A stretch of 64,000 nucleotides of DNA from NCBI GenBank assembly GCA_017164015.1, contig CP071065.1:7283501-7347500 (forward strand), read 5' to 3'. Position 1 is the stretch's first letter. The number at the start of each line of letters is the position of its first letter. The position numbers were made by a program, and so were the translations under genes. The notes below the pieces were generated by a model. The model was not told the DNA's origin. It was given only the letters and a program-made list of their open reading frames with translations, and made no database searches. The stretch comes from Nostoc sp. UHCC 0702. GTDB lineage: Bacteria > Cyanobacteriota > Cyanobacteriia > Cyanobacteriales > Nostocaceae. Shown here piece after piece: positions 1-9,494 of the stretch.

Positions 1-3000
1 TTTGCGAGTGGTAGGATTGTTGTCCACAATCAACAAGCGCTTAGCAGCGAGCTTATCTGAGCAAGTGTCAGATTCACCTGACTCTGGATTGACAACCACT
101 GGCACAGTAATAGTGAAGTAAAAAGTAGAACCTGGGGAAGAATGAGTTGATGAAACTAGCTTTTCACTTTGCCATCCCAAAGCGGGATTACCACCGACAC
201 AACCTTGGCTTTCCACCCAAAGGCTGCCGCCCATCATATCACCTAAGCGTTTGCTAATCACCAGTCCCAGTCCCGTACCACCATATTGTCGAGTCATAGA
301 AGGATCTGCCTGAGTGAAGGGTTGAAATAACCGCTTCATTTTTTCTGGTGGGATGCCAATGCCTGTGTCTTCAATGCTAAATAGAATTTGGGTACTGGGG
401 ATTGGGGATTGGGGACTGGGTACTGGGGATTGGGGACTGGGGAACTCTGGGCCTCCACAACCGCTCTTAGGAGCCACTGCGTTGCGGAGGTTGCCTCGTT
501 GAGTGTAAGTAGCGTTGGGGTAATGGTGCATTGGGGACTGATGAACGCCAGGTGCTTCAACGGGGGTTCCCCCAACGGACAGTTTGTTCAAGTCGGGAAA
601 CTCTTTCGGCAGTTCCTCCTGGGGCAGCCCTCCGTTATCGCACTCTGGCGACTTGAAGGAAGTGGCGTGGAAACCCCCGCCTTTTGCGGACTGCCTCACC
701 ACGCAACTGTCCTCCCCAACGGACTGGCTGCTGATGACTGATGACAAAGAAGAGATTTGTTTTTTGATTTTCTTGGGCTGAGAATTTTTATCCCAATCCT
801 GCCAATCCCCAATCCCTAATCCCCGATTCCCAGCGATGCACTGAGCTTGTCGAAGTGTCCCCAATTCAAGTTGTTTGGCACGAACTGACAGAACGACTTC
901 TCCTTCTTTGGTAAATTTAATGGCATTATTGAGGAGATTCATTAAAACTTGGCGCACACGAGTCATATCACCGACAATCTGCACAGGCACTTGTGGATAG
1001 ATTAGGTAAGCCAGTTCAATATTTTTTTCGGCTGCTTTCGGGGCTAAAATGTCAAATACTTGTTCTACGCAAGCTTGCAAATCAAAAGGCTGTTTTTCCA
1101 GATCCAACTTGCCCGACTCAATTTTAGAGAAATCCAAAATATCGTTGATGATGGTGAGCAAAGCGTCTCCACTAGTACGAACTGTTTCTACAAGGTCTTG
1201 CTGTTGGGGAGTCAGTTCAGTATTTAGCAGCAGTTCCGTCATGCCAATAACGGCATTCATGGGGGTGCGAATCTCGTGACTCATCATTGCTAAAAACTCG
1301 CTTTTGGCTCGATTTGCCTCTTCTGCCTGACCTTTTGCTTGCTCTAAGGCAAAGTTTTTCCAAGTGAGTTCTTCACGTTGACGAGTTTCTTGCTCTAACA
1401 AGTGAGCCTGTGCTAATGCAATACCTAGTTGAGATGCAACTGCTTCAAGTAATTCAATTTCGTCTTTAGTCCACTGGCGAAAATGACTGCATTGGTGTAG
1501 GCTAATTGCTCCATTAGGTTGTCCTTGATAGGAAGTGCGGACTGACAACATAGACTTCAGCCCAATCTCTTCACAGTTCGATGCGATCGCTGGCAATAAA
1601 GGATCAACGTCCACTTCTATTGAGGCATAGATGCAAAGGGGCTTGTCGTTAGACATGGCCGTATCCTGTGCCATCAGCTGTTGCACATGAGGATTGTGAA
1701 TCATGGGTATCTCCATGTTCAGCATGGAGCTGTAATCAGAGACAACATACTCTGCAACTATGGGGATTCTGGGTGTGGGGTTGCTAATATAAGAGTGGAT
1801 TAAGCAGCGACTCACACCAAACGCTCGACCAATTTGGGTGGCGGCTGTCTGCAAGATTTCTTTGGTGTCGAGACTCTGACGAATTTTCTGAGTAATTTGT
1901 TCAAGCAGCAGTGTCCGATGTAATTGTCGTTGTAGCGCCTCCTGTGCTTTTACGCGTTCGGTGATGTCTTTGGTTGAGCCAACCATTCGCACTGGATTAC
2001 CCTGTTGATCCCATTGAGCTATAGCATGTACAAGCACCCACTTATAACTGCCATCATCACAGCGCAAACGATACTCAACTATATAGTTGGGTATTTGCCG
2101 ACTGAGATACTTTTGCTGAATAGCCATTACCCAGTCCAAATCATCAGGATGGATGAATTTAACCAAATCATCGTTACTGGTGATCAGTTGATGGTCTGGT
2201 TCTCCCACAAGTTCAGCCCACTTGGCAGAGCGAAAAGTAACATTAGTGATGATGTTCCAATCCCAAATTGCGTCTTGGTTAGCTTCGATTACTAGTTGCC
2301 AGCGCTCTTCACTTTCCCTGAGTGCTGCTTCTGCACGTTTGCGTTCGGTGATGTCATGATTCACGCCGATGGTGGCAAAAGTTTGCCCATGTTCATCGTG
2401 CAAGGGTAGTATTGTGGTTTCGCAAATTCCTTCGTTGCCATCTTTGCGAATAAAGACTATTTCTCCTGACCAGCGTCCTTGTTGATTTAGTTGTTCAAGA
2501 ATTGCGGGAGTCAGTGTTGCGGCTTGTTCAGGTTGATGTAAAATACTAGGAGTTAAACCCAAAACTTCTGCTTTGCTATAGCCAAACATCCTCTCGGCAG
2601 CAAGATTCCAGTCAATAATATTTCCTGTGGGATCGGTGATGATTACCCCATCATGCATGTTCTCAAAAGTCAGGGCTTGGCGACGCAGAGATGCTTCTGC
2701 TAGTTTGCGTTCGCGCAGTGCAGCTTGTTGTTCGCTAATATCGACACAGGAACCAATAAAACCTGCAAAGCTACCATCAGAATTAAATCGTGGGATGCCA
2801 GTATCCAAAATCCAGCGATATTCACCGTCACTACGCCGCAGACGCAACTCCATCTCAAATGGTTGCTGGGTTGCAAAGGCTCTAAAATAGGTATCAAGGC
2901 TGTTTTGTAAGTCCTCTGGATGGACTGCTTCAGCCCAACCATGACCCAGTTCTTGTTCTAAAGTTCGTCGAGTAAAGTTTAGCCAGGTTTGATTAAAAAA

Positions 3001-5256
3001 GGTACGCAGTGCATTAGTGTCCGATACCCACAACAAAACAGGGGCACTGTCTGCCATTGTCCGAAATCGGGCTTCGCTTTCTTTTAATGCTTCTTCCATT
3101 TGTTTGCGGATGGTGATGTCGGTATAAGACCCCACCATTCGCACTGCATTTCCTTGTTCATCCCAGAGTGCTTGTCCCCGGTCAAGTATCCATTTATAGC
3201 TACCGTTTTTACACTGTACTCGATGCTCGTGAATGTAGAAGGGGGTTTTCTTGGCGAAATGATCTTGAATCATTTGCAGAACTGACTCCAAGTCATCTGG
3301 ATGAACTCGCTTTACCCATTGTTCTAAATGGTGAGAAATTTCCTGGTCTTCATACCCCAACATTTCCTTCCAGCGAAGAGAAAAGAAGACTTCGTTGGTT
3401 TTGAGGTTCCAGTCCCAAATACCATCGTGATTTCCTTGGAGTGCTAGTTGCCAACGCTCCTCTTTTTCTCTGAGGGCTGCTTCTGCTAATGCGCGATCGC
3501 TAATATCATTTTGAATGCCAATAAAGTGAGTTAATTGGCCATTTTCGTCATGGATGGGAGAGATACTCAGTTCATTCCAGAACAATCTGCCATCTTTACG
3601 ATAGTTACGTAAAATAACCTGACAACTTTTTCCAGTTTTAATAGCTTTCCGCAGTTCATTGATTGCTGGTTGTTCGGTTTGTTTGCCTTGCAAAAATCGG
3701 CAGTTATGTCCAATCACTTCAGCGGCACTGTAGCCTGTGATTCTTTCAAAGGCAGAATTGACGTAAATAACTGGATTGTTGGCGAGTCTGGCATCAGCAA
3801 TCACAATTCCATTACTGGTAGCAGCAAGTGCCCGCTCCCTCAATCTCAAGGTTTCTTCAACTGCTTTGAGATCAGTAATGTCAAACATGAACCCTCGTAA
3901 CTTAGTGGGAGTTCCTGCTTCCTTAACTACACTTACAATGTCTCGTAGCCAAATAACTCGCCCATCGGCAGCTAACATCCGATATTCAAATTCGTGATTC
4001 TCACCCCTGACAATTGCTTGTTGAGAATACTTAATAGTTTTTTCTCGGTCATGTGGATGCAAACGATTTATCCAAAAATTTTCCTCGTACCATTCTTCAA
4101 TGGAATAGTCCAGCAAGGCTTCTGCTTGTGGGCCGATGTAGGTAAATCGCCAGGTTTTCAAGTCTACTTCCCAAGGAATAACTTTGACAGTTTCTAGTAA
4201 CTGCCGCAGACGAGTTTCACTCCCACGTAGAGCGATTTCGGTCTGTTCCTGCTCAAGAATTTTTTGAGCTAGTTCCTGATTGATTTTTGCTATCACCAGG
4301 TTGCTCAATTTGGTAGCTTGGGCAAAGTAGATGCTTAAAGTCAGTGTAAGAGCAATTAATAAGCCTGCAACTAATACGATTGTTAGTAAGGGCGAATGCA
4401 AATTTATTAATAACTCTGAAGTCGGGCAAGCTTGTATTCGCCAGATCATGCCATACAATTCCAAGTTCACCTCTTGTTGCCAAGGGGATTCTTGAGTGCT
4501 GAATGAAGAGTTAGGAGTTAGGAGTGAGGAGTTAGGAGTTAGGAATTTTCCCCTTGCTCCCCTGCTCCCCTGCTCCCCCGCTCTGAGTGGCGATTCATTG
4601 CTGTAAATTAACTCTTGATGCTCAAAGACTTTAATTGTGTAACCTGCTGGGACATGTACAACAGAATCTAGCAGGACTTGATGCTGAAAAATTCCTAATA
4701 TAAAGCCATCAAATTTATTTTCTACAAATAAAGGTACGCACACTAAAAATTCTTTGCCACTTTCAACAAGGTTAACTGTACTAGTCAAAGTGGTTTGATG
4801 GCGATCGCGTAGTACTTCTAATGCTGAGTGTTGTTGTGGTAACTGGCTTAAATCAAGATTTTGTGCAGCTTCATTCCCAGCCATTGGCACAATCCAGCGC
4901 ACCCGAAATGAAGCGTCAACCCGTGCGATCGCCCGATATCCTCGGTAATCTTGAACATAGGCTGCTGCCTCTGCTTCCCATTGCTTTTGAGGAATGCCGT
5001 TGTGCATTTGCCAGTGTCTTTGCATTCTCTCTAATGCCAGGATGTGAGTATTCAGTTCAGTAGATAATTCAGTTTTGATTGCGATCGCCTGCTGTTGAAT
5101 CAGCTGTTTGATGTCGGACTTTTCTTCTATTAGTAGTCTCTGCCAGAGTACAATCACTGCAATTGATACCAAAATACCTATCAAAAGTGGTAGCAACACT
5201 CGTTTGCTAAAAAAATTCACAGATCTGAACCGATGATATCTGTGCTGCCTACCCAC
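1..5256 (-). CDS. Hybrid sensor histidine kinase with CHASE-like, LOV, multiple PAS and GAF domains (3' end outside window)
   Basis: The reading frame is open from GTG at 5254-5256 to the left edge, about 1750 codons, so the C terminus is missing. A GGAGG lies 8 bases before this GTG; a second GTG at 5218-5220 is possible. Domain order: TM helix (about 15-35), extracytoplasmic CHASE-like region, TM helix (about 288-312), PAS, LOV with the flavin-adduct motif GHNCRFLQG (Cys519), four more PAS domains, GAF (about 1105-1265), HisKA with SHEIRTPMN (His1327), HATPase with NLLNNAIKF (about 1443) and DTGIGIP (about 1630), then the start of a receiver (LLIVDNN). The LOV motif implies blue-light sensing combined with other inputs. 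The distance from N box to G1 box is about 187 residues, several times normal, because of an in-frame repeat insertion. Confidence 0.93.
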   Translation of the reverse strand, partial: MGRQHRYHRFRSVNFFSKRVLLPLLIGILVSIAVIVLWQRLLIEEKSDIKQLIQQQAIAIKTELSTELNTHILALERMQRHWQMHNGIPQKQWEAEAAAYVQDYRGYRAIARVDASFRVRWIVPMAGNEAAQNLDLSQLPQQHSALEVLRDRHQTTLTSTVNLVESGKEFLVCVPLFVENKFDGFILGIFQHQVLLDSVVHVPAGYTIKVFEHQELIYSNESPLRAGEQGSRGARGKFLTPNSSLLTPNSSFSTQESPWQQEVNLELYGMIWRIQACPTSELLINLHSPLLTIVLVAGLLIALTLTLSIYFAQATKLSNLVIAKINQELAQKILEQEQTEIALRGSETRLRQLLETVKVIPWEVDLKTWRFTYIGPQAEALLDYSIEEWYEENFWINRLHPHDREKTIKYSQQAIVRGENHEFEYRMLAADGRVIWLRDIVSVVKEAGTPTKLRGFMFDITDLKAVEETLRLRERALAATSNGIVIADARLANNPVIYVNSAFERITGYSAAEVIGHNCRFLQGKQTEQPAINELRKAIKTGKSCQVILRNYRKDGRLFWNELSISPIHDENGQLTHFIGIQNDISDRALAEAALREKEERWQLALQGNHDGIWDWNLKTNEVFFSLRWKEMLGYEDQEISHHLEQWVKRVHPDDLESVLQMIQDHFAKKTPFYIHEHRVQCKNGSYKWILDRGQALWDEQGNAVRMVGSYTDITIRKQMEEALKESEARFRTMADSAPVLLWVSDTNALRTFFNQTWLNFTRRTLEQELGHGWAEAVHPEDLQNSLDTYFRAFATQQPFEMELRLRRSDGEYRWILDTGIPRFNSDGSFAGFIGSCVDISEQQAALRERKLAEASLRRQALTFENMHDGVIITDPTGNIIDWNLAAERMFGYSKAEVLGLTPSILHQPEQAATLTPAILEQLNQQGRWSGEIVFIRKDGNEGICETTILPLHDEHGQTFATIGVNHDITERKRAEAALRESEERWQLVIEANQDAIWDWNIITNVTFRSAKWAELVGEPDHQLITSNDDLVKFIHPDDLDWVMAIQQKYLSRQIPNYIVEYRLRCDDGSYKWVLVHAIAQWDQQGNPVRMVGSTKDITERVKAQEALQRQLHRTLLLEQITQKIRQSLDTKEILQTAATQIGRAFGVSRCLIHSYISNPTPRIPIVAEYVVSDYSSMLNMEIPMIHNPHVQQLMAQDTAMSNDKPLCIYASIEVDVDPLLPAIASNCEEIGLKSMLSVRTSYQGQPNGAISLHQCSHFRQWTKDEIELLEAVASQLGIALAQAHLLEQETRQREELTWKNFALEQAKGQAEEANRAKSEFLAMMSHEIRTPMNAVIGMTELLLNTELTPQQQDLVETVRTSGDALLTIINDILDFSKIESGKLDLEKQPFDLQACVEQVFDILAPKAAEKNIELAYLIYPQVPVQIVGDMTRVRQVLMNLLNNAIKFTKEGEVVLSVRAKQLELGTLRQAQCIAGNRGLGIGDWQDWDKNSQPKKIKKQISSLSSVISSQSVGEDSCVVRQSAKGGGFHATSFKSPECDNGGLPQEELPKEFPDLNKLSVGGTPVEAPGVHQSPMHHYPNATYTQRGNLRNAVAPKSGCGGPEFPSPQSPVPSPQSPIPSTQILFSIEDTGIGIPPEKMKRLFQPFTQADPSMTRQYGGTGLGLVISKRLGDMMGGSLWVESQGCVGGNPALGWQSEKLVSSTHSSPGSTFYFTITVPVVVNPESGESDTCSDKLAAKRLLIVDNNPTTRK
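395..865. repeat. Repeat-derived insertion within the kinase ATPase domain
   Basis: About 470 bp of dispersed-repeat DNA sits in frame between the N box and G1 box of the kinase above. It contains runs of a 7-bp TGGGGAC/TGGGGAT repeat (about 390-442), a CACTGCGTTGCGGAGG segment, a GATGACTGATGAC segment and, at its outer end, a segment containing CAGCGATGCACTGAG. The last one recurs outside genes near 7550 and 27520. Every 60-base line translates without a stop, giving a Pro/Gly/Ser-rich stretch of about 155 residues unlike any HATPase segment. Confidence 0.8.
4504..4584. repeat. In-frame heptamer repeat in the kinase sensory region
   Basis: Direct repeats of TTAGGAG on the + strand followed by TGCTCCCC-type repeats interrupt the CHASE-like region of the same kinase. 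They add a segment of about 27 residues, including LTPNSSLLTPNSS, between YSNESPL and QESPWQQ. The same heptamers occur between genes at 39562-39604 and 40262-40449. The frame is kept across the array. Confidence 0.75.
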
Positions 5257-5916
5257 TTATCCGCCCTCCAGCACTTCGGTAAATTTCACGTAATAACTGT
5301 TACTACTAAACAATTAAAATAAGTAATTAGAATATCCATTACAATGGGATAATTACCTAAATAATTCTCTTAAGTAAAAATTATATTGTTCACTAAAAGC
5401 TGCCCTCAATAGATGAATTTGCATAGATTCAAAAAATACCCCAAGCAGCCCAGATTTTTTGTAAAGCCTAGAATAATTTATATATAAAACTATAGCAATA
5501 AAGTTTTATATATTTTTAACATAATTTTTGCCTTAAATGTATTAAATCTATATTTTTAATAAAAATATAAATCAAGCATGTATATTGCTCTTAAATAGAT
5601 ATGCTGCTATTAGCATGTTAACTTTCTACTAATATAAATGATATTTGTGGCGAGAATATGTCTATAAATAAATCAATAATTAAATAGCTGTTGAAAGCAG
5701 AGTATAGCTAATATTGCTCTGGTTTATTCATATCTTACACCAGCCAGTTGCTTGATTGATATTTTTGTAGGGTGGGCACTGCTAATGGTTAGTTCAAAGC
5801 TTGATTTTTAAGTTATTGGCAGTGCCCACCACAGGGTTAATTGAGAGAGAATGGTGCAAAATATCAGTTTAGAAATTCCCTCCTGTCTTTTAACTCCTAG
5901 CTCCTGCCTCTTGTCT
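5257..5916. other. AT-rich intergenic region with a long inverted repeat
   Basis: No convincing gene is visible. The region is very AT-rich and holds the kinase promoter. GTGGGCACTGC (5772-5782) and GCAGTGCCCAC (5819-5829) form an 11-bp inverted repeat with a 36-base loop, a dispersed-repeat-like hairpin downstream of selO. Confidence 0.6.
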
Positions 5917-7383
5917 TCATGTTCTAGACTGAATTTTGTGAACTAACTCATAAAAAGGTTGCCAATTATCTTCCTGGATTATTGGTTCCCAAATCGACTC
6001 AATCACAGGTCTTAATAATGCCGTTTTGGGATTACAAGCAGCTAGACTTTTGGCGATAATATCAAGGTGATCAAAATCAAAATTGTTCAAAATCTGATGA
6101 TACAGTATGCACCAGTTATCAAAAATTGCTGATGCACCTGGTACTGGCACAATATCTGACGTGTTCATGACGAATGCTGGCTCGTCTCGCCATTTTGGTG
6201 AAAAGGTACGAGCCATCTCATAGAAAAACTGGTGATATCCAACTTGGCTATCTTGTAAAAATTGAATTGTTAGATTTAGAAGTTCATCAACTTCTGGATG
6301 TAACAACTGCTCAAAACCCAGCTTTTTCAACATTAAAGAGCGGTATTCAGCATGATAATACTCATTAAAGGTTGCTAATCCCACTTCCAGGTCAGCTTTA
6401 TCGATAATTGCCTTTAGCGGTTCCTGGAGCATTTCTAAATTCAACTGGCAAATACCTGGTTGATGGCTATAGCAGTAGCGTCTGTAATAGTCAAAATATG
6501 CAGCCGTAAAATACGGGTCAAAAGTAGGAATAAATGCATAAGGGCCATAGTCAAAACTTTCCCCAGTAATCGACATATTGTCAGTATTCAGGACTGCATG
6601 GCAAAAACCAGCAGCCATCCACTGTGCTACAAGTTGTGCTACCCGTTTGACTAATTCTGCATAAAATAAAGCATATTTATCTGTTTGCCCAAGTAAGTGT
6701 GGGTAATAATACTTAATTACATGGTCTAACAGCTTTTGAGTTAAATCTGGTCTTTGGAGATAGTGCAAACGCTCAAAAGTACCAAAGCGAATGTGAGAAT
6801 TGCTCATCCTCACCATTACAGATGAGCGGGTAGGTGAAGGTTCATCACCGCGCCAGAGGGATAAACCAGTTTCAATCATACTCAAGCAGCGGGAGGTGCG
6901 TACCCCCATATAATGTAGTGCTTCCGCTGCCAAAACTTCTCGCACTCCGCCTTTGAGTGTCAGCATTCCGTCGCCACCACGAGAGTAAGGGGTTCTACCG
7001 GAACCTTTCGTACCAAAATCATACAGTTCCCCATCAGTGGCGCGTACTTGTCCGTAGAGAAAACCTCTACCATCACCCAAATTAGAGTTATATTCACCAA
7101 ATTGATAGCCGTGGTAACGCAGTGCTAATAATGGTTTGCGTCCCTGAAATTTACCAAAGGCTGTAATGAAATGTTCGTCTGTTACTGCTTGGGCGTCTAG
7201 TCCTAAGTGAGGTAGCACTGCATCATTGCGCCAGCGCAGAATGTGTTGGGGAAATTCTTCTGCTGCAACCTCGTCGTAATAATCATCACCTAGAGATTCT
7301 AAGGCTGGTTCGTAGTTGAGGGTGAGAAAAGGATTGTCAGAATTGTTGTTTTTGGGAGTTTCAGCCAGAGTCATTACAAGCAA
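5917..7383 (-). CDS. selO: Protein adenylyltransferase SelO (YdiU/UPF0061 family)
   Basis: The 488-residue protein matches the SelO pseudokinase family, which transfers AMP from ATP to Ser, Thr or Tyr of target proteins, often in redox homeostasis. Family hallmarks are visible: FGTKGSGRTPYSRGGDG (nucleotide-binding Gly-rich loop and Lys), GGVREVLAAEALHYMGV, and the metal-binding, catalytic NTDNMSITG followed by FDYGPYAF. Length is close to the bacterial norm (about 480). The C terminus ends IQSRT, without the selenocysteine or cysteine of some homologues. A second ATG at codon 4 is also possible. The gene stands alone. Confidence 0.92.
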   Translation of the reverse strand: MLVMTLAETPKNNNSDNPFLTLNYEPALESLGDDYYDEVAAEEFPQHILRWRNDAVLPHLGLDAQAVTDEHFITAFGKFQGRKPLLALRYHGYQFGEYNSNLGDGRGFLYGQVRATDGELYDFGTKGSGRTPYSRGGDGMLTLKGGVREVLAAEALHYMGVRTSRCLSMIETGLSLWRGDEPSPTRSSVMVRMSNSHIRFGTFERLHYLQRPDLTQKLLDHVIKYYYPHLLGQTDKYALFYAELVKRVAQLVAQWMAAGFCHAVLNTDNMSITGESFDYGPYAFIPTFDPYFTAAYFDYYRRYCYSHQPGICQLNLEMLQEPLKAIIDKADLEVGLATFNEYYHAEYRSLMLKKLGFEQLLHPEVDELLNLTIQFLQDSQVGYHQFFYEMARTFSPKWRDEPAFVMNTSDIVPVPGASAIFDNWCILYHQILNNFDFDHLDIIAKSLAACNPKTALLRPVIESIWEPIIQEDNWQPFYELVHKIQSRT

Positions 7384-8006
7384 CGCTTAATTTATTCTTC
7401 TCTCAATAGTACCTCTGGCATAAGCTTGAGAAGATGTTCAAAAGTCGTTTGGAATACTCAACGGGTCGCGCCAGGATTCCCCGACTTCGGCGCAGCAAGT
7501 CTCTTAGGAATGGCGCTCCTCTCCCTGGGGACTGGGGACACTTCGGGTGAGCTTCAGTGCATCGCTGGGGACTAGGGAGAGTTTTCTTTGAATTATGTAG
7601 ATTTATCTTGCTCAGAATAAACCACATTATATATATAATGCTTAGCATAGAATTTCACTTATATATTAAGACTTACTAGTTGAGTCTGGGTGAATGATAA
7701 ACATTTACTTATAGGAGCAATCTAATATTTATTTAATAATTTCCTTTCCAGAGTTAACCACTTGACCATTAAAACCTGTAAACTAATTTCAATCCAGTTG
7801 AGGGATGCATCAGCATACCGCAAAGTTCAAGTAATCTCATTACCAAAGTTAAGCTCAAGTTATTCAACTAGCTTTTTTCCTGGTAAAAGTTAGTTGTGCT
7901 GACTAGCTGTAACTTTAAATCCTCATGGCAACTGTAAGAAAGATGATATCTTTCTTGCCTAAATTTTCATGGAAATAAATTTAAATTCAGATTTTCGGAG
8001 ATATAT
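7384..8006. other. Intergenic region upstream of cmpA with dispersed repeats
   Basis: From 7435 to 7575 it holds small dispersed repeats: a GCGCCAGGATTCCCCGAC-type block, the heptamer GGGGACTGGGGAC, and the CTTCAGTGCATCGCTGGG element that also occurs inside the kinase (near 840) and at about 27515. From 7580 to 8000 the DNA is AT-rich and should carry the cmp promoter. I could not fix a specific CmpR site. Confidence 0.5.
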
Positions 8007-9383
8007 ATGACAGAATTTTTTAAACAAATTTCCCGACGCAAATTTATTTTAACTGCTGGTACATCTGCGGGTGCTGTATTCCTTAAAGGCTGTTTAGGAA
8101 ATCCGCCGGAAAACCTAACTGGTGAAAGCAATAAAGCCATTCAAACTGCTCAGACTGTTGCTAATATTAGTCCTGAACAAAAACCAGAAACTACAACTGT
8201 CAAGTTAGGATATATTCCCATTGTGGAAGCAGCGCCTTTAATTATTGCTAAAGAAAAAGGCTTTTTTGCCAAGTATGGAATGACCAATGTTGACCTTTCT
8301 AAACAAGCTTCTTGGGGTTCTGCTAGAGATAACGTAGAAATTGGTGCGGCTGGTGGTGGTATTGATGGCGGTCAATGGCAAATGCCAATGCCACATTTGA
8401 TTACAGAAGGTTTAATTACTAAGGGTAATCAAAAAATCCCCATGTATGTGCTGTGTCAATTAATTACACATGGTAACGGAATAGCGATCGCTAACAAACA
8501 CAAAGATAAAGGTCTTAGCTTGCAAGTAGCTAGCGCTAAATCTTTATTCAAAGAACTCAAATCTTCAACACCCTTCACAGCTGCATTTACCTTTCCCCAT
8601 GTCAACCAAGATTTATGGATTCGTTACTGGTTAGCAGCAGGCGGTATCGATCCTGATGCAGATGTCAAGCTGCTAACAGTACCAGCAGCCCAAACTGTCG
8701 CCAACATGAAAACAGGAACGATGGATGCGTTCAGCACCGGCGACCCCTGGCCTTATCGCCTTGTCCAAGACAAAATCGGCTACGTAGCAGCATTAACCGC
8801 AGAGATTTGGAAAAATCATCCTGAAGAATACTTGGCCATGAGGGCTGACTGGGTAGATAAAAATCCCAAAGCCACGAAAGCGATTTTAAAAGGAATTATG
8901 GAGGCGCAGCAGTGGTTAGATAATTTTGATAACCGCAAAGAAGCAGCCACAATTCTTGCGGGACGCAACTACTTTAATCTTCCCTCAGCAGAGATTCTTG
9001 CAGACCCATTTCAAGGTAAGTATGACATGGGCGATGGTCGCAAAGTTGATGATAAATCAATGGCTGCTTATTACTGGAAAGATGGAAAAGGAAGTGTTTC
9101 TTATCCCTATAAGAGTCATGATTTGTGGTTCATAGTTGAAAACGTGCGTTGGGGATTTTTACCAAAAGATTACATTACCAATAATGCTGCCAAGGCTAAA
9201 GAACTGATTAATAAAGTCAACCGTGAAGATATTTGGAAAGAAGCTGCAAAAGAAGCAGGAATAGCTACGGCTGACATTCCCACAAAACCATCTCGCGGTG
9301 TAGAAGAATTTTTTGATGGCATTAAATTTGACCCAGAAAAACCAGAAGAGTATTTAAAGAGTCTCCAAATCAAGAAAGTTTAG
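8007..9383 (+). CDS. cmpA: Bicarbonate ABC transporter substrate-binding lipoprotein CmpA
   Basis: The 458-residue periplasmic binding protein has a twin-arginine SRRKF (residues 9-13) followed by lipobox LKGC (Cys29), so it is exported, probably by Tat, and lipid-anchored. LGYIPIVEAAPLIIAKEKG and GGGIDGGQWQMPMPHLITEG match CmpA rather than the nitrate protein NrtA, which I recall having LTDAAPLIIA and GIDGAHILTPMP. Absence of nirA and narB nearby also favours bicarbonate. ATG follows CGGAG by about 6 bases. It is first in cmpABCD, which brings HCO3- into the cytoplasm for carboxysomal fixation. Nitrate or nitrite specificity remains a minor alternative. Confidence 0.9.
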   Translation: MTEFFKQISRRKFILTAGTSAGAVFLKGCLGNPPENLTGESNKAIQTAQTVANISPEQKPETTTVKLGYIPIVEAAPLIIAKEKGFFAKYGMTNVDLSKQASWGSARDNVEIGAAGGGIDGGQWQMPMPHLITEGLITKGNQKIPMYVLCQLITHGNGIAIANKHKDKGLSLQVASAKSLFKELKSSTPFTAAFTFPHVNQDLWIRYWLAAGGIDPDADVKLLTVPAAQTVANMKTGTMDAFSTGDPWPYRLVQDKIGYVAALTAEIWKNHPEEYLAMRADWVDKNPKATKAILKGIMEAQQWLDNFDNRKEAATILAGRNYFNLPSAEILADPFQGKYDMGDGRKVDDKSMAAYYWKDGKGSVSYPYKSHDLWFIVENVRWGFLPKDYITNNAAKAKELINKVNREDIWKEAAKEAGIATADIPTKPSRGVEEFFDGIKFDPEKPEEYLKSLQIKKV

Positions 9384-9424
9384 TAGGGGCGCACATCTGT
9401 GCGTCCGTATAGTGGTCAGTGGCA

Positions 9425-9480
9425 AAAATAATGAACAACTAACAACTGACAACTAACAACTGACAACTAACCCAATTAAA
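9425..9480. repeat. Heptamer tandem repeat between cmpA and cmpB
   Basis: Units of AACAACTGACAACT repeat just before cmpB. The same 7-bp family recurs between cmpB and cmpC, at 40370-40449, 46900-46935 and 56120-56180. Confidence 0.85.
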
Positions 9481-9494
9481 GGATAACCAAATCT

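Noticed and set aside
388..741. Plus-strand ORF of 117 codons
   Set aside because: It is the antisense of the repeat insertion in the histidine kinase; its Gly/Thr/Trp run comes from heptamers.
7403..7648. Minus-strand ORF of 81 codons between selO and cmpA
   Set aside because: Composed of dispersed repeat sequence; no start context and no domain.
7690..7760. CmpR-type TTA-N7/8-TAA operator upstream of cmpA
   Set aside because: Several TTA and TAA triplets exist in this AT-rich stretch but none with clear spacing and context.
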